From Palsa-892 sp963751615 (GTDB taxonomy: Bacteria > Pseudomonadota > Alphaproteobacteria > Rhizobiales > Xanthobacteraceae), in the NCBI GenBank assembly GCA_963751615.1, contig CAVVVG010000005.1, positions 1,798,001-1,862,000 of the forward strand: a DNA stretch of 64,000 nucleotides, read 5' to 3'. This document shows, one piece after another, positions 54,248 through 62,315 of the stretch; position 1 is the first letter of the stretch, and each line of letters opens with the position of its first letter. Position numbers and translations under genes: made by a program. The notes below the pieces were generated by a model that saw nothing but the letters and a program-made list of their open reading frames with translations, did no database searches and was not told the origin of the DNA.

Positions 54248-55686
54248 AGCACTTTGCCCGGATTGAGAATGTTATTCGGATCGAGCGTGCGCTTGAGCGC
54301 GTGCATCAACTCAAGCTCGATCGGATCTTTCACCCCGGGAAGCAGATCGCGTTTCATTACGCCGACGCCGTGCTCCGCCGAAATCGAGCCGCCCATCTCC
54401 GCGGTAATGCCATGAACGAGCGCGTTCACCTCGTCCCAGCGTGCAAGGAAACTTTCCTTGTCAGCGCCGACAGGCTGACTCACGTTGTAATGTATGTTGC
54501 CGTCACCCATGTGACCGAACGACACGGGCCGCACGGCCGGAATGAGTTTTTTCACCGCGGCGTCGGCCCGTTCGAGAAAGATCGGAACATCGGCAACCGG
54601 TATCGAAATATCGTGCTTGATTGAGCCGCCTTCCAATTTCTGCACCTCGCTGAGTCCGGTACGCATTTTCCAAAGGGCCATGCGCTGCGCTTCGTTTGCG
54701 GCTATCGCAGCGTCGCGCACTATGTTTTTTTCGGCCGCTTCGGCGAGGGCGTTCTCCAGCATTTCGCGTAGGCCTTTAGATTTAGGCGAGGTGAGTTCAA
54801 GCAATACATACCAGGGATATGGCTTGTCGAACGGATCGCGCGCACCGGGGAGATGCCTGTACACGAATTCCATGCCGATTTGCGCGATCAGTTCGAAGCC
54901 GGTGAGAGAACTGCCCGCCCGCGCCTGTATCAGGTTGAGAAGGGCGAGCGCATCCGCCGGGGAACTTACACCAACAAAAGCAGTCTCCACCGCGCGCGAC
55001 GCAGGAAACAGTTTCAGCACCGCCGCGGTAATGATGCCCAGTGTTCCCTCTGAGCCGATAAACAGATGGCGGAGATCGTAACCGGTATTATCTTTTTTCA
55101 GTTTTCGCAGCCCATGCCAGATACGACCGTCGGCCAAAACGACTTCAAGCCCAAGCACAAGATCGCGCGCAACCCCATAAGCGAGCGCGTTGGTTCCGCC
55201 CGCATTGCTAGCGAGATTGCCGCCGATGGTGCAAGTACCTTCCGCGCCGAGCGATAACGGAAACAGGCGGCCCTGCTCTGCCGCTGCTTCTTGCGCACGC
55301 TGCAGGACAACGCCGGATTCACACGTCATCGAATTTCCTGCGGCGTTTACTTCACGGATCTTATCGAGACGAACGGTGGAAACGACAATTGCCCCATGGT
55401 CGAACGAAATCTGGCCGCCAACAAGTCCGGTGTTGCCACCTTGCGGCACGATGGGCGTCCGCGCTTCCTGAGCAAGTTTGAGAATCGCCGAGATTTCTTT
55501 GGTCGAGCCCGGTTTCAATACCATTGCTGCGCGGCCTTCATAGATACCGCGCGGCTCATGCAGGAATGGCGCCATCGCCTCGGGATCGCTCAACGCATAT
55601 TTGTCGCCAACAATTTTCGCGAACTGATCGATAATCGCACGGCTCGGCAACGAAGACTGCAATATGGATTTGGGCCGAAGGCTCAT
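54244..55686 (-). CDS. FAD-binding oxidoreductase, GlcD/D-lactate dehydrogenase-like
   Basis: Flavin-linked 2-hydroxyacid dehydrogenase of the GlcD/VAO type. ATG 55686 (MSLRPKSILQ) gives 480 residues. It has the FAD motif TPIVPQGGNTGLVGGQ, the LSLGAEGTCTIGGNLASNAGG segment and the C-terminal substrate end (VSFGHMGDGNIHYN, GSISAEHGVGVMKRDLL). Likely substrate D-lactate or D-2-hydroxyglutarate. Its start is 1 base after the exported protein gene. Confidence 0.9.
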   Translation of the reverse strand: MSLRPKSILQSSLPSRAIIDQFAKIVGDKYALSDPEAMAPFLHEPRGIYEGRAAMVLKPGSTKEISAILKLAQEARTPIVPQGGNTGLVGGQISFDHGAIVVSTVRLDKIREVNAAGNSMTCESGVVLQRAQEAAAEQGRLFPLSLGAEGTCTIGGNLASNAGGTNALAYGVARDLVLGLEVVLADGRIWHGLRKLKKDNTGYDLRHLFIGSEGTLGIITAAVLKLFPASRAVETAFVGVSSPADALALLNLIQARAGSSLTGFELIAQIGMEFVYRHLPGARDPFDKPYPWYVLLELTSPKSKGLREMLENALAEAAEKNIVRDAAIAANEAQRMALWKMRTGLSEVQKLEGGSIKHDISIPVADVPIFLERADAAVKKLIPAVRPVSFGHMGDGNIHYNVSQPVGADKESFLARWDEVNALVHGITAEMGGSISAEHGVGVMKRDLLPGVKDPIELELMHALKRTLDPNNILNPGKVL

Positions 55687-55687
55687 T

Positions 55688-56251
55688 TTAGTGCGCACGC
55701 AAGCCCGAGCGATAATCTTTCTCGGCGTTATCGAGGGCCTTCTGGGCCGCGCCCGTGAGCGCAATCATCAGAAAATACGAATTGCCGTCCTTATCTGTAT
55801 CCTCGCCGTAGGACATCAATTCGTAAGATTGTTGCGGCCTGCTAGGATTGACGAAGTGATAAATCTGAAAATCAGGTTTTCCGTTGGCGCGTTTTTCGCT
55901 CGGTAGCTTGTCAATCTTGGTGTCCGCAACGGCGGCATTCCAGCGCTGGTGTGCGACCTGGATGAATTTATCAAGGCTACTTTTGTCATTGTTATAGGAA
56001 ACGCGGATATATATCAGCGCCGGGGCATTGTTGAAATTCTTGCCCTTCGGAACATAGATCGGCATTCCGTTCTCACGTGTCGCCTGCGCGTCCTCGATCC
56101 AACCCTCCGGCGGCGTGAATCTCAGTCGGAAATAAGGGTGCAATTGGCTGTCGCCGATCTGAATGAATTTCTCTACTTCAGCCCACGAGAAAGAAGCGAA
56201 AGCGATCCAACCGAGTGTAATAAGAGCTAGCATAGATGCCAGTTTTTTCAT
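55688..56251 (-). CDS. Exported hypothetical protein
   Basis: A protein of 187 residues from ATG 56251 with a signal peptide (SMLALITLGWIAFASFSWA) and a mature region resembling small exported rhizobial proteins (LRFTPPEGWIEDAQ, YVPKGKNFNNAPALIYIRV, YELMSYGED). A longer start at 56269 (MSYNLN) exists; neither has a strong ribosome binding site. It is between sua5 and the FAD oxidase gene in the operon. Function unknown. Confidence 0.6.
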   Translation of the reverse strand: MKKLASMLALITLGWIAFASFSWAEVEKFIQIGDSQLHPYFRLRFTPPEGWIEDAQATRENGMPIYVPKGKNFNNAPALIYIRVSYNNDKSSLDKFIQVAHQRWNAAVADTKIDKLPSEKRANGKPDFQIYHFVNPSRPQQSYELMSYGEDTDKDGNSYFLMIALTGAAQKALDNAEKDYRSGLRAH

Positions 56252-56291
56252 GTTCAAATTATAACTCATTCGCGGAAATTTCGCACGCTCG

Positions 56292-57308
56292 TCAACGCGG
56301 CGCAGCCGCGCGAATGAGTCGATCGTTAATAGCTTCTCCCAATCCTTCGCAGGGGATTGATGAAACAGCGATGGTCGCAGCGCCCGTAGCATCAAGAGCA
56401 CGTAAATGAGCAAAAAGATTGGCAGCGGCTTCGATAAGGTTTCCATTAATCGAAAGATTGAGCATCGCCTTCGCCCGGTTGGCGCTGTGCGGGAGATTTG
56501 GACCGAACGTGAGCAAGGCTTCTCCATCTGCGACATCATTGGCATTCAACCGCAGCAGCGCGCGCGTAGCATAATGCGAGGCGAGACGGCCGGGCGCCAA
56601 AGGGGCGTTTGCATTCGAATTCGGAGCATCGGCAATTTTCATTCCGGCTGCCTTTTCAATCTCTGCACGAGTAATCCCGCCGCTCCGCAGCAAGCGCGGG
56701 ATTTGGCCTGTGCAATCAACAATCGTGGATTCAAGCCCGAGCGGCGTCGAGCCGCCATCGAGAATGAAATCGATCCGGCCAAAGAGATCGGCAAGTACGT
56801 GCTCAGCTGACGTCGGCGAAACTTGGCCCGAACGGTTCGCGCTGGGTGCCGCGATGGGTTTTCCGAATGCTACCAGAAGCGATTGGGCGACCGGGTGTTT
56901 CGGGACGCGCAGCGCGACCGTGTTCAACCCGGCGCGTGCCAGCTCGCAAACGACACCCGTCGCTGGCACAACGAGTGTCAGTGGTCCGGGCCAGAATTTT
57001 GTCGCGAGCGTTTCGGCAAAAGTACCGAATTTTCCAGCTTGCCGTGCAGCGGCGAGATCCGCCACATGTGCGATCAAGGGATTGAACGAAGGACGGCCCT
57101 TCGCCTGATAAAGCCTCGCCACGGCTCGTGCATCGGTTGCATCAGCACCGAGGCCGTAGACCGTTTCGGTGGGAAAAGCCGCAATGCCGCCTTTATGCAG
57201 AACGCGAACGGCTTCCGCGATACCTGCTTCGTCGGCCTTCCGGCAGATTGTTGACGTTACGGTTTCCGGCACTCGACCCACGTTGACGATCCCGATTAGC
57301 CCAGTCAC
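56292..57308 (-). CDS. L-threonylcarbamoyladenylate synthase (Sua5 type)
   Basis: Makes threonylcarbamoyl-AMP for the t6A37 tRNA modification. The 338-residue protein has the YrdC domain with FPTETVYGLGADAT, the KGRPSFNPLI motif, SANRSGQVSPTSAEHV and LGLESTIVDCTG, plus the C-terminal Sua5 domain from about 235 (APGRLASHYATRALL). The length marks it as Sua5 rather than the short TsaC. First gene of the operon to the TIGR02301 gene. Confidence 0.95.
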   Translation of the reverse strand: MTGLIGIVNVGRVPETVTSTICRKADEAGIAEAVRVLHKGGIAAFPTETVYGLGADATDARAVARLYQAKGRPSFNPLIAHVADLAAARQAGKFGTFAETLATKFWPGPLTLVVPATGVVCELARAGLNTVALRVPKHPVAQSLLVAFGKPIAAPSANRSGQVSPTSAEHVLADLFGRIDFILDGGSTPLGLESTIVDCTGQIPRLLRSGGITRAEIEKAAGMKIADAPNSNANAPLAPGRLASHYATRALLRLNANDVADGEALLTFGPNLPHSANRAKAMLNLSINGNLIEAAANLFAHLRALDATGAATIAVSSIPCEGLGEAINDRLIRAAAPR

Positions 57309-57349
57309 TCTTAAGCTAACGCGCCACCCGGCCGAAGCCGGAGGAGTTC

Positions 57350-59140
57350 ATGACCTATCACGCCCCCGTCGCCGATACCCTCTTCTTTCTCGAACATTGT
57401 ACGAACCTCAAACGCTTTTCCGAGGAGGGTCGAGTTGCCGACCTTTCGCTCGATCTTGTGAAGACGGTGCTGGAGGAAGCTGGCAAATTCGCGAGCCAGG
57501 TCATCGCGCCCCTCAACCGAGTCGGCGATGTTTCGGGCACTCCGTTCGAAAATGGCGTCGTGCGCATGCCGAAAGGCTGGAAAGAGACCTATCGCGCCTG
57601 GTGTGAAGCCGGCTGGAATGGACTTGGCGCGCCGGTCGAATATGGAGGGCAGGGGCTGCCGGCGCTCGTGAACATGGCATGTGTTGAATACTGGAGCTCC
57701 GCATGCATGGCCTGGGGTCTAGGGCCGGTGCTGACCATCGCCGCGATTGAAGCCTTGCATGCGCATGGTAGCAAGGAATTGAAAGAAAAATACCTGCACA
57801 AACTCGTCTCCGGCGAATGGACCGGCACGATGCAGCTTACTGAATCGCAATCGGGTTCCGATCTTACCAGCCTCCGCACCCGTGTGACACGGGCAGGCGA
57901 CGGAACGTATCGGCTGACAGGTACGAAAATTTTCATCAGCTACGGTGAACACGACATGACTGACAACATCATTCATTTTGTGCTCGCCCGGCTGCCGGAC
58001 GCGCCGCCTGGCACGAAGGGGATCTCGCTATTTCTTGTACCGAAATTTATGGTGAAAGACGATGGTACGCTCGGCTCCCGAAACGATGCGCGCTGCTCCG
58101 GGGTCGAGCACAAGATGGGCATTCACGCCTCACCAACCTGCACAATGATCTATGGTGATGGCGACGGCGCGGTTGGCTATCTCATCGGCGAAGAAAACAA
58201 CGGTCTCGCCTGCATGTTCACAATGATGAACAACGCACGCCTTGCGGTTGGCGTCCAGGGCGTTGCGATTGCCGAACGCGCAATGCAACAGGCCCTCGCT
58301 TTTGCCCACGAAAGGAAACAAGGCCAAGGTCCTAGTGCAAATGGCGGTATGAGCCCGATTATCGAACATCCCGACGTAAAGCGGATGCTGCTGACCATGC
58401 GCGCATTCACCTCCGCTTCGCGCGCGATCTCACTAAAATGCGCGGATGCCCTCGACCGCGCGAAACTGCTTACGGACGTTGCCGAAAAGAAAGCATCGTT
58501 CGAAGAAGGAAATATGCTCACGCCCATCGCGAAGGCCTTTTCGACCGACGCTGGTATCGAGGTCGCTTCGCTTGGTGTGCAGGTGCATGGCGGGATGGGC
58601 TTCATCGAGGAAACCGGCGCCGCCCAGCATTATCGTGATGCGCGCATCGCCGCGATCTATGAGGGTACGAACGGCATCCAATCCATCGATCTGGTCACGC
58701 GCAAGATCAACCAATCGGGCGGCGAAACACTGAAGCGTTTGATCGGCGAATACCGTACGATCGCCAAGCGTCTCAAGAAATCGCCGAACAAAGTATTTGG
58801 CGATACGGCCGCGACGCTGGAGGAGGGGATTGGCGTTCTCGAAAAGACGTCGAAGCATCTGCTCAAAGCCTTAGACAATAACCCAACAGACGTGCTTGCA
58901 GGCGCGACACCATATCTTCGTATTTTTGGGCTTGTCGCGGGCGCGGCGTATCTAGCGGAAGCGGCACTTGCGGCGGACGTGGCTTGTCAATCCGGTGACA
59001 CCGATCCCGCGCATATCGCACGGATTGAGATCGCGCGTTTCTTTGCGGAGAATTTGCTGCCGGGCGCTTCCGGCCTCGCGTGCGCCGTCATTTCTGGCGC
59101 GGGCTCGGTGAACGAATCGCGAGCCGCGCTGGTGGCCTGA
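57350..59140 (+). CDS. Acyl-CoA dehydrogenase (DmdC/C-terminal extended type)
   Basis: FAD-dependent dehydrogenase of 596 residues, longer than short-chain acyl-CoA dehydrogenases by about 180 residues; it resembles the DmdC and fadE groups with a C-terminal extra domain. Motifs are MQLTESQSGSDLTSLRTRV and VQVHGGMGFIEETGAAQHYRD. The electrons should pass to ETF and the quinone oxidoreductase at 17460. It is followed two bases later by an SDR gene, so both form an operon. Confidence 0.9.
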   Translation: MTYHAPVADTLFFLEHCTNLKRFSEEGRVADLSLDLVKTVLEEAGKFASQVIAPLNRVGDVSGTPFENGVVRMPKGWKETYRAWCEAGWNGLGAPVEYGGQGLPALVNMACVEYWSSACMAWGLGPVLTIAAIEALHAHGSKELKEKYLHKLVSGEWTGTMQLTESQSGSDLTSLRTRVTRAGDGTYRLTGTKIFISYGEHDMTDNIIHFVLARLPDAPPGTKGISLFLVPKFMVKDDGTLGSRNDARCSGVEHKMGIHASPTCTMIYGDGDGAVGYLIGEENNGLACMFTMMNNARLAVGVQGVAIAERAMQQALAFAHERKQGQGPSANGGMSPIIEHPDVKRMLLTMRAFTSASRAISLKCADALDRAKLLTDVAEKKASFEEGNMLTPIAKAFSTDAGIEVASLGVQVHGGMGFIEETGAAQHYRDARIAAIYEGTNGIQSIDLVTRKINQSGGETLKRLIGEYRTIAKRLKKSPNKVFGDTAATLEEGIGVLEKTSKHLLKALDNNPTDVLAGATPYLRIFGLVAGAAYLAEAALAADVACQSGDTDPAHIARIEIARFFAENLLPGASGLACAVISGAGSVNESRAALVA

Positions 59141-59141
59141 A

Positions 59142-60011
59142 ATGTCGCTCAAGGGCAAGACGCTTTTCATCACTGGTGCGTCGCGCGGCATCGGCCTTGC
59201 GATCGCCCTACGGTCCGCGAAGGACGGCGCCAATATTGCCATAGCGGCAAAGACCGATCGGCCGCATCCCAAACTTAAGGGCACGATCCATACGGCAGCC
59301 GACGAAATCGAAAAGGCGGGCGGCAAGGCGCTCGCCATCGTGTGTAACGTCCGGGAGGAAGCTTCCGTGCAGGAAGCGATCGAGAAAACCGCCATGCATT
59401 TCGGCGGCATCGACATCGTTGTCAACAATGCGTCGGCGATCCAGTTGACGCCAGTGTCGCAGACCGACATGAACCGCTTCGACCTGATGCATCAGGTCAA
59501 TGCGCGCGGTACTTTCATGGTCTCAAAATATGCCATTCCACATCTTGAGAAAGCAAAGAATCCGCACATCCTCGCGCTCTCACCACCGCTCGATATGAAC
59601 GAGAAATGGTTTGCGCCCTACACAGCCTACAGCATGGCGAAGTTCGGTATGAGCATGGTGATGCTGGGTTTATCGGGAGAGTTGCGCCCGAAGGGAATCG
59701 CTGCGAACGCGCTTTGGCCGCGCACAACGATTGCGACCGCAGCGATCGAGAACCTGCTCGGCGGCGATCGCATGATGAAAATGAGCCGGAAGCCCGATAT
59801 TCTCGCCGACGCTGCCTACCGAATTTTTCTGAAGCCGGCGCGGGAATTTTCCGGCAATTTTCTAATTGACGATTCGTTTCTCGCGTCGGAAGGCGTCACC
59901 GATTTCGAGCAGTACCGTATCACGCTGGATTCGGCACTTGCGCCCGACTTTTTCGTGCCAGACAACATGCCACCGCCAAAGATGGTCAATCTCGGCCCTC
60001 GAAAAAGTTAA
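59142..60011 (+). CDS. SDR-family oxidoreductase (HSDL2-like)
   Basis: Short-chain dehydrogenase of 289 residues with the cofactor motif TGASRGIGLA, NNASAIQL, and catalytic YTAYSMAKFG. The pattern AAKTDRPHPKLKGTIHTAADE is characteristic of the HSDL2-type branch, which is linked to fatty acid metabolism. It starts 2 bases after the acyl-CoA dehydrogenase gene; the substrate may be a CoA-linked intermediate. Confidence 0.9.
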   Translation: MSLKGKTLFITGASRGIGLAIALRSAKDGANIAIAAKTDRPHPKLKGTIHTAADEIEKAGGKALAIVCNVREEASVQEAIEKTAMHFGGIDIVVNNASAIQLTPVSQTDMNRFDLMHQVNARGTFMVSKYAIPHLEKAKNPHILALSPPLDMNEKWFAPYTAYSMAKFGMSMVMLGLSGELRPKGIAANALWPRTTIATAAIENLLGGDRMMKMSRKPDILADAAYRIFLKPAREFSGNFLIDDSFLASEGVTDFEQYRITLDSALAPDFFVPDNMPPPKMVNLGPRKS

Positions 60012-60017
60012 TCCATA

Positions 60018-60680
60018 TTATTGCGTGAGGGCACGCGGCAGGATTTTGGGCTGCGGCGCGGGCTGCAACATCGACTCGACGATTGGCGCGAGCTTCGACA
60101 CGACTATCGCATAGCCGTCCGAATTCAAGTGCTGAACGGGATCGAGAATCAGCGTGTATTTTGGATTTTTTTCGCCATCGTTGGAAACGCTATCGAAAAA
60201 ATCCGGATAATAAAGTGCGCCATTCGCGGCCGCGATCTGCGACATGTCGAAGGTTCGCATCCCAATAAGCAGTATCTGAATATTGCGCGCCCGAAGCTTT
60301 TTCATGATGGTATCGATATTGGCGCGCAGCTTTTCGGGCGCGACGCCCCAGCGCAGGTCGTTGCGGCCGAAGAATACGATCGCGATGTTCGTTCCGTCTG
60401 GTATCGCGCGGTCAAAACGCGAAAGCCCCATTGATGATGTGTCGCCTGAGATGCCGCTATTGAGTACGCTGACCTCGTAGCCCTTGGCGCGAAGCGCGCG
60501 CTCCAGTTGCGCCGGGTAAGCATTCTTGTTCGAAACACGGAAACCCGCGGTGTTGCTGTCGCCGAACGCAACGATACGAATGGGCTCGGCAACCGCGGTT
60601 GCGACCCACAAAAACACGCCGGCCACGAGCATGCCGCCTAAAATTTTTGCGGCCAGGTTTTTCGTCAGATTCAGCTGCAT
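60018..60680 (-). CDS. GDSL-type (SGNH) esterase, exported
   Basis: A 220-residue SGNH hydrolase with a signal-like hydrophobic N-terminus (ILGGMLVAGVFLWVATAVA) and the catalytic S42 in FGDSNTAGF, block III GRNDL, and the block V Asp-His in ILDPVQHLNSDGYAI. Probably a periplasmic esterase or thioesterase. Convergent with the SDR gene. Confidence 0.88.
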   Translation of the reverse strand: MQLNLTKNLAAKILGGMLVAGVFLWVATAVAEPIRIVAFGDSNTAGFRVSNKNAYPAQLERALRAKGYEVSVLNSGISGDTSSMGLSRFDRAIPDGTNIAIVFFGRNDLRWGVAPEKLRANIDTIMKKLRARNIQILLIGMRTFDMSQIAAANGALYYPDFFDSVSNDGEKNPKYTLILDPVQHLNSDGYAIVVSKLAPIVESMLQPAPQPKILPRALTQ

Positions 60681-60995
60681 TGCGCGTACTTCTGCGTCCG
60701 TTTGTCCGCCTGATATAGGGATATTCGATTCGATCCTAAAGTGATCTTTACAGCCGGAACGCTCTGAAATTTGGGTAAATTGCTGACGGACCCGCTTGAA
60801 TCAACGCTTGAAGTCGTAGCTGAAGTGATTTCTCAACAGGATGCGGCGGAACCTGAGGTTCCAAGTCTGTTTCGATCGCCTTGAAAAGACTCTCGCTTTT
60901 TAATTGTCGATTTTCGCAGTTCCAGTGAGAAATCACTTCAATTGTGGGTAGCCTTCCCGGCCCTCGTCGCGTAACTTTGCGGGCGAAAGAACATT
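60681..60995. other. Intergenic region between GDSL esterase and deacetylase
   Basis: About 315 bases without a recognised gene. It holds the 120-bp inverted-repeat element and, left of it, the direct repeat CGCTTGAA at about 60794-60801 and 60806-60813. The start of the deacetylase gene follows. Confidence 0.5.
60821..60940. repeat. 120-bp element with 15-bp perfect terminal inverted repeats
   Basis: TGAAGTGATTTCTCA (60821-60835) and its exact reverse complement at 60926-60940 bound 120 bases that also contain the palindrome GGAACCT-G-AGGTTCC (60847-60861). The interior has no gene that I trust, though a 62-codon frame on the minus strand spans much of it. It could be a small non-autonomous element (like rhizobial palindromic repeats) or a structured RNA. 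No clear target-site duplication is seen. Confidence 0.5.
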
Positions 60996-61928
60996 ATGGT
61001 CACGTTCCTTTACTCGCACGAATCCAGTCTCCAGCACGCCACCCCTCCGGGCCATCCCGAGCGCCCCGATAGGCTGCGGGCGATCGCACAGGTTCTCGCT
61101 GACCAACGTTTTGCCAAGCTCACCCGCAAAAGCGCGAACCAGGTGGAGCGCGAGGCGGTGCTGCGCGTTCATCCGACCGAATATTTCGACGCGATCCAGC
61201 ATTCGATCCCACCCGAGGGCCGCCTCGCGCATATTGACAGCGACACGTCGCTTTCGCACGGCTCCTGGGAGGCGATCTTGCGCGGAGCGGGCGGAGCCTG
61301 CTCTGCCGTTGACGAGGTGATGAAGGGAAGGGCGACGAACGCCTTTATCGCGATGCGACCGCCCGGCCATCATGCCGAGACGACAACTGCAATGGGTTTT
61401 TGTTTCTTCAATAACGCCGCGATCGCGGCACGGCAGGCACAGACGAGACACGACGCCGAACGTGTAGCGATCGTCGACTTCGATGTGCATCACGGCAACG
61501 GTAGCCAGGAAATTTTTTGGTCCGACCCGAGAGTAATGTATTGCTCGACGCACGAAATGCCGCTTTATCCAGGCACCGGTGCGAAATCAGAAACGGGCGA
61601 ATACAACAATATCGTGAATGCGCCGCTCTCCGCTGGCGACAATGGTACGCAATTCCGCGAGGCGTTTGAGAGCAGGATTTTGCCGCGGCTCGATACGTTC
61701 CGGCCTAATCTCATTATTATCTCCGCTGGGTTCGACGGGCATGTGCGCGATCCGCTCGCTAATTTGAATCTGGTTGAGTCAGATTATGCGTGGGTCACGC
61801 AAAAGGTTATGGATGTTGCTGATAAGTACGCCAAGGGGCGCGTGGTATCGGTACTGGAAGGCGGTTATGATCTTGAAGGTCTCGCAAATTCCGTAGCAGC
61901 ACATGTCGCGGCCTTAATGAAGGGATAA
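60996..61928 (+). CDS. Histone deacetylase-family (AcuC/HdaH-like) protein
   Basis: Zinc-dependent deacetylase of 310 residues: SHESSLQHATPPGHPERPDRL at the start, the histidine pair in RPPGHHAE, the zinc-binding Asp and His in VDFDVHHGNG, and late SAGFDGHVRDPL. Bacterial relatives act on acetylated polyamines, enzymes or acetoin pathways; the target is not evident. Two bases separate it from xseB. Confidence 0.92.
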   Translation: MVTFLYSHESSLQHATPPGHPERPDRLRAIAQVLADQRFAKLTRKSANQVEREAVLRVHPTEYFDAIQHSIPPEGRLAHIDSDTSLSHGSWEAILRGAGGACSAVDEVMKGRATNAFIAMRPPGHHAETTTAMGFCFFNNAAIAARQAQTRHDAERVAIVDFDVHHGNGSQEIFWSDPRVMYCSTHEMPLYPGTGAKSETGEYNNIVNAPLSAGDNGTQFREAFESRILPRLDTFRPNLIIISAGFDGHVRDPLANLNLVESDYAWVTQKVMDVADKYAKGRVVSVLEGGYDLEGLANSVAAHVAALMKG

Positions 61929-61929
61929 C

Positions 61930-62190
61930 ATGGCGAAGGAAGCAAAAGAGGCGCATATCGATGTTGCAGCCATGCCGTTTGAGAAGGCGCTCGCCGAACT
62001 CGAGCAGATCGTGCAGCGGCTCGAAAAAGGCGACGTCGCGCTCGAAGAGTCGATCAAGATTTATGAACGTGGTGAGGCGCTGAAAAAACGCTGCGATATG
62101 TTGCTCGCGGAAGCCGAGGCCCGTGTCGAGAAGATTACGCGTGATGCCAAGGGCCGCGCCACAGGTACCGAGCCGCTCGATGGCGAGTGA
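61930..62190 (+). CDS. xseB: Exodeoxyribonuclease VII small subunit
   Basis: An 86-residue protein with the family core MPFEKALAELEQIVQRLEKGDVALEESIKIYERGE, forming a coiled-coil that binds the large XseA subunit (not here). It lies between the deacetylase and dxs genes, the usual order in many alphaproteobacteria. Confidence 0.95.
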   Translation: MAKEAKEAHIDVAAMPFEKALAELEQIVQRLEKGDVALEESIKIYERGEALKKRCDMLLAEAEARVEKITRDAKGRATGTEPLDGE

Positions 62191-62315
62191 TCCGGCTGCT
62201 TTTGCATAGAAATTAGCTCGGATCGCCAAGAGGTAAACGGCTGGCGCAGTTGGCGCGTTGCGCGCCCAAGCACGTTTGTGTAAGGGTGAGAGGCACTTAG
62301 AAACCTTCATCGGAA

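Noticed and set aside
60748..60936. 62-codon minus-strand frame overlapping the inverted-repeat element
   Set aside because: Its start lies inside the terminal repeat, it has no ribosome binding site, and its composition is not convincing.
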